The notes under the pieces: model-generated
Database searches by the model: none
What the model saw: the letters and a program-made list of their open reading frames with translations, nothing else
What the model was told of the DNA's origin: nothing
Translations under genes and position numbers: made by a program
From: a candidate division NPL-UPA2 bacterium
GTDB lineage: Bacteria; Bacillota; UBA994
Length of the DNA stretch: 34,664 nucleotides
Assembly: GCA_018725205.1 (NCBI GenBank)
Contig: QLUB01000002.1
Span: 1 to 34,664 of the forward strand
Direction: 5' to 3'
In this document: piece after piece, positions 31,838 through 34,664 of the stretch
Layout: each line of letters begins with the position of its first letter
Position numbering within the stretch: the first letter of the stretch is position 1

Positions 31838-33119
31838 CTACAATCTAGTTGCCACGTAGGATACTTGCTTGCACGGCAACTGCTTAATGTCTAGTTTGTG
31901 GTAAATATCCTGGTGGGCTGCTTCCGGTGTGCCGGAGAGCCTGATGTGATGAATAGGACGCAGGCCAAGATCGCTCTTTAGGGTGCGGAATGCCGATTCC
32001 ACCTGCAAAATAGTCATGTACATCTGCCAAATTTCCGCGGCAGTTAGTTCCTGATGTGTGCTTTCAATGACATAACAGCCCGTCAGTATCTCGCGGGTAC
32101 TGCGAACCTCTTCCTTGAGTGACCACTCTAAAGACAACACGTCGTTTCCATCTTCCTTGGCGGTGATGGTATAGTACTTGGCCACGGAGGGGTACTTCTC
32201 ATGAATACGACCAACACGCTGCCAAACCTTCTCCTTGCGCTTGAGAGACCCTTTAGCGACGGAACGGGCCGCAGACTCCAACTCCTCTATAAAACGACCT
32301 TCCTTCAGACGGCTAAAGGAGTCAAGGGACATAAACTCTTTCGTAAAATCTCGCTCTGCTTGGCGCCGTTCAATAACGGTATACGGGTAACCCTTCTCTT
32401 TGAGTAAAGCTAAATTGCCCTTTGTGGCAATGCCCCTGTCCGTGATGAGGGTTGGCTTAATAGGGGCTAGCAAAGGGGGTGTATCCTGAAAACAGGGTAC
32501 ACTGTCCTGCAAAATATGTATTGGTCAAGTCGTAGAGGTAGACACTGGGTTCGCCCTTGGCAAACTGCCGCTTTTCCTCTTGGTAGAGAGCCGTCTCAAT
32601 CTGTAGCTTGCTTAACAACAGGCGATCAGCAATCTCATAGATAGCATCCTTACCGATATCCGCAAGGTTAACCGAGAGCATTTCTGTCAAAGAAGTGCGT
32701 TGCGTTAACCACCGCCAAGTTCCCAAGTCACTACCGGGTTCTATTAGTCGAGCAGCCACCACCGCTTCCGTCAGAGCCTGTTCCTTAGGACTAAATCCAC
32801 ACTTACTCAGGATCTGATTCATGTTCAACTGCTCCCAAGCCTTCTGCGCCACTAGCTCAGGGCCCAGAGAACGATGATGAGAGGTAGCGAGAGTGCTCAC
32901 GTCCACAGTCATTAATTGCTGCTGCTCTTGGCGAACCTCCTTGTCCTCCCGCTTTTGCTCAACTACCTTGTACTGGTCAATCGCCCTTAAGGCCACTGCT
33001 TCAATAGCCGGGTCATCGGGCAACAGTGTTTCCTGTCCAGAGAGCTTTCGCTCCAGACACGCCGCCAACGCCTTCCACTGACTTTGAGGCAACTCCAAAG
33101 AACCCAAGGGCATGACCAT
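31838..33119 (-). pseudogene. IS1634-family DDE transposase, frameshifted and internally deleted
   Basis: Two overlapping minus-strand frames together cover parts of one transposase. The first (33119 to 32457, 220 codons) has the N-terminal domain and the first catalytic block LYDLTNTYF. It runs out of frame at FSGYTPFASPY. The second (32512 to 31838, 224 codons) resumes at KPTLITDRGIAT with the second catalytic Asp and continues through YTVIERRQAERDF to the Glu block QVESAFRTLKSDLGLRP. The stretch normally between the two Asp blocks (roughly 60-80 residues) is missing at the junction, and a second in-frame gap is likely after RPIHH, where the sequence jumps to the C-terminal TPEAAHQDIYHKL. 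The first ~20 codons also appear lost, since homologous sequence (YGPRQR) continues upstream of the ATG to a stop. Confidence 0.85.
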
Positions 33120-33267
33120 TCTTTGCCTTGGGCCATATGGAATGGCTTACCCAACTATTTTAACTATTAGGTCACTACATTTTCACTTTTGCGAATATGG
33201 ACCTAGCGCTATCAATGGTCTTTGACTCAAAACTAGCCGTTTCCCGCGTGTTTTGGAGGGGACCGGT

Positions 33268-33281
33268 CGAAAGTTGGGCTA
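33268..33281. repeat. Right terminal inverted repeat of the IS element
   Basis: CGAAAGTTGGGCTA, exact inverse of 31770-31783. It lies two bases from the TAA of the next minus-strand gene. Confidence 0.88.
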
Positions 33282-33283
33282 GG

Positions 33284-34321
33284 TTAATGACATTGGGATT
33301 GGCCCGCCAGCCTGCGCCAGAGGGCAAAGCACCAGACCCAGCTTCCCAATAGCAGAAGCGCCCAAAGTACGGCCACGGGCCAAACCAATATGCGGGGTGC
33401 CAGCACCAACGGCAGGTAGAAGAGGTAGCGATAGGGGGTCACGACCACCTGCAAAGGAACTAGAACCATCCAACTGTACTCCCATATACCGCTTCCGCCT
33501 GTTGGCGCTGGGAATGGCCACAGCGGCCAAAAAATCTCGAGATCATTAGGTGCGGCACGCAGGACCCTTAAACGGTACCCGATAGGCATAACCCCTGGTT
33601 GGTAAGGGCGAAGTCGCTCTAAAATATCTGTCGAGCTCAGCCTTTCACCTTCCCACCCCCACGACACCCTCTGAAGTGAGCCGAGAAGCCAAACAGATGC
33701 GGGATGCGGACTTGTTGTGTGCATTATGCCATGATAATCAGGACGTAAGTAGACGCCGGACTTGTCTTGAAAATTATAGAATACCAACCATAAATCGCCA
33801 ATATTGTAAATTCGCTGCGAGAACCTCGCCAGCCCTCGGAAGGAGCGGGGCTCGGGGGTAAAACCAACATGCGTCCAGAATCCTTGCACGTCCGACGCTC
33901 CCCAGGCGATGAGGGTAGGCAACTCGTTCCCCGAGTGCTCAACTCCTTCGACCCATACTAGTCTACTGACCGCCTCAGGTGGCTGCCGGGCGCGTAGGTT
34001 CTCCTCCAGCGTCCCTTGACAGAAGATTAGAAGGTGGTCCCGCCTAATGTCTATGGGCTCACCTATGGCAGGGTACTCCACCGCAGGCACGAAAAGTGCA
34101 TTAGCACCGAGGTGAAATAGTTGGTTAGGAAAAATATCATCTTGATGCCAATGATGCGGCGCAAGCAAAGCAGTAATCTCATAAAGGACACCCTGATAGC
34201 GATGATGCGCTAGGCTTACATAGCCCATGCCCCAGAAAAGGACAGCCAACGGGAAAAGCAGCAGATGGATGAAGAAAAGCGTTGGCAGCGTTTTTGTTTT
34301 TGGGGGGCGGGAGTCTGGCAT
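33284..34321 (-). CDS. Unrecognised membrane-anchored protein
   Basis: I do not recognise this 345-residue protein. An N-terminal hydrophobic helix after a basic start (about residues 12-34, LFFIHLLLFPLAVLFWGMGY) is followed by some 240 mostly polar residues rich in Trp, Tyr, His and Arg (for example PHHWHQDDIFPN and YNFQDKSGVYLRPDYHG), then two further hydrophobic segments at the end (VLVPLQVVVTPYRYLFYLPLVLAP and LVWPVAVLWALLLLGSWVWCFALW). The topology suggests an extracytoplasmic domain held by flanking helices. The ATG at 34321 has GAAAGGG eight bases upstream; an in-frame GTG at 34330 is less likely. The stop is next to the IS right end, so the original C-terminus may have been replaced. 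It lies 16 bp after another unknown gene. Confidence 0.7.
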   Translation of the reverse strand: MPDSRPPKTKTLPTLFFIHLLLFPLAVLFWGMGYVSLAHHRYQGVLYEITALLAPHHWHQDDIFPNQLFHLGANALFVPAVEYPAIGEPIDIRRDHLLIFCQGTLEENLRARQPPEAVSRLVWVEGVEHSGNELPTLIAWGASDVQGFWTHVGFTPEPRSFRGLARFSQRIYNIGDLWLVFYNFQDKSGVYLRPDYHGIMHTTSPHPASVWLLGSLQRVSWGWEGERLSSTDILERLRPYQPGVMPIGYRLRVLRAAPNDLEIFWPLWPFPAPTGGSGIWEYSWMVLVPLQVVVTPYRYLFYLPLVLAPRILVWPVAVLWALLLLGSWVWCFALWRRLAGQSQCH

Positions 34322-34337
34322 AATCCTCACCCTTTCA

Positions 34338-34664
34338 TTATGGATTAGAGCTTAGAAAGATGGGGGTCGTGTAAATCACATCAAGCAAATTGCCCATCGG
34401 ATCTGTAATTTCTACAGACAGCCAGTAATTTTGGTCGCCGCCAGGGAAGGTGCGACTGAACGTCCTAATGATTTCGATTCCGGCAGTAGCCCAGAATACT
34501 GGTTCCTCGTACACTACTTCTGCCATATCGCGCCGAAACAGCCTTATCCGAGCGGAACCAGTTACTGAAGGGATAAAGCGTAGATGCATATTTAGCGTAC
34601 TGTTGACAGCCAGACCCCGCTGGATGCTTCCAGGCAGGAGCCCGTTGATGGCAACACGTCCCCA
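34338..34664 (-). CDS. Unrecognised protein, C-terminal part (gene continues beyond the window)
   Basis: The minus-strand frame is open to the right edge, giving at least 108 residues ending at a TAA at 34338. The visible part begins GRVAINGLLPGSIQRGLAVN and shows alternating hydrophobic and polar strands (LNMHLRFIPSVTGSARIRLF; QNYWLSVEITDPMGNLLDVIY), which suggests a beta-sandwich, possibly extracellular (inference). No conserved catalytic motif is seen. An internal ATG at 34589 is not taken as the start because the pattern continues upstream. It is 16 bp ahead of the membrane-anchored gene and probably in one operon with it. Neither gene resembles a known system. Confidence 0.6.
   Translation of the reverse strand, partial: WGRVAINGLLPGSIQRGLAVNSTLNMHLRFIPSVTGSARIRLFRRDMAEVVYEEPVFWATAGIEIIRTFSRTFPGGDQNYWLSVEITDPMGNLLDVIYTTPIFLSSNP

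Larger units (their letters stand above)
31770..33281 (-). mobile_element. Degenerate IS1634-family insertion sequence (1,512 bp)
   Basis: The element is bounded by a perfect 14-bp inverted repeat: TAGCCCAACTTTCG at 31770-31783 and its complement CGAAAGTTGGGCTA at 33268-33281. Between them lies a broken minus-strand transposase. No clear target-site duplication was found. Because the ends are intact, the element could still be moved by a transposase supplied elsewhere, but it cannot move itself. The right end stops two bases from the stop codon of the next gene. Confidence 0.88.

Overview
The window looks like a chromosomal segment of an anaerobic, moderately GC-rich member of the Bacillota (Clostridia-like). 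This is an inference from the rapZ-yvcK and whiA genes, the gap-pgk-tpi-gpmI-eno-secG order, an alpha-type glutamine synthetase, a TAXI-type TRAP transporter, a K+-dependent membrane pyrophosphatase, strong AGGAGG-like ribosome binding sites and frequent GTG/TTG starts. No rRNA, tRNA or CRISPR array was seen.

Left end (1-3200), an accessory patch: the tail of an ABC-F ATPase, a seven-base tandem repeat running over its stop codon, an HD-domain hydrolase, an unrecognised protein made of six ~22-residue GRVGG repeats, an IS1182-type transposase remnant, a HicAB toxin-antitoxin pair and about 600 bp of decayed sequence.

3200-6700 (minus): a TRAP uptake operon consisting of a TAXI lipoprotein, a DUF1850 protein and a fused permease. 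It has a strong hairpin after the first gene and an intrinsic terminator at its end.

6850-14650 (plus): a tightly packed run of PHP hydrolase, rapZ, yvcK, tryptophanase, MTA/SAH nucleosidase, tldD and tldE. Next come a minus-strand M42 aminopeptidase and a DUF362 ferredoxin-like protein, divergent from glnA. A broken cyclophilin tail sits directly behind glnA, followed by a minus-strand MFS exporter and a 56-codon DUF1540 gene.

20240-31700 (plus): whiA, an HPr-like protein, an enzyme I-like protein and then the whole lower glycolytic pathway (gap, pgk, tpiA, gpmI, eno) with overlapping or nearly touching genes. These are followed by secG, the ion-pumping pyrophosphatase hppA and a second HD-domain protein. 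The usual rapZ-yvcK-whiA neighbourhood is therefore split by about 10 kb, and a two-protein phosphotransfer pair sits between whiA and gap. That pair keeps the phospho-histidines but has Asn at the HPr regulatory Ser46 position, and is the most interesting feature of the window.

Right end (31770-34664): a 1.5 kb IS1634-type element with matching 14-bp terminal inverted repeats but a frameshifted, internally deleted transposase. It is followed by two minus-strand genes of unknown function, a membrane-anchored protein and a partial beta-rich protein running off the edge.
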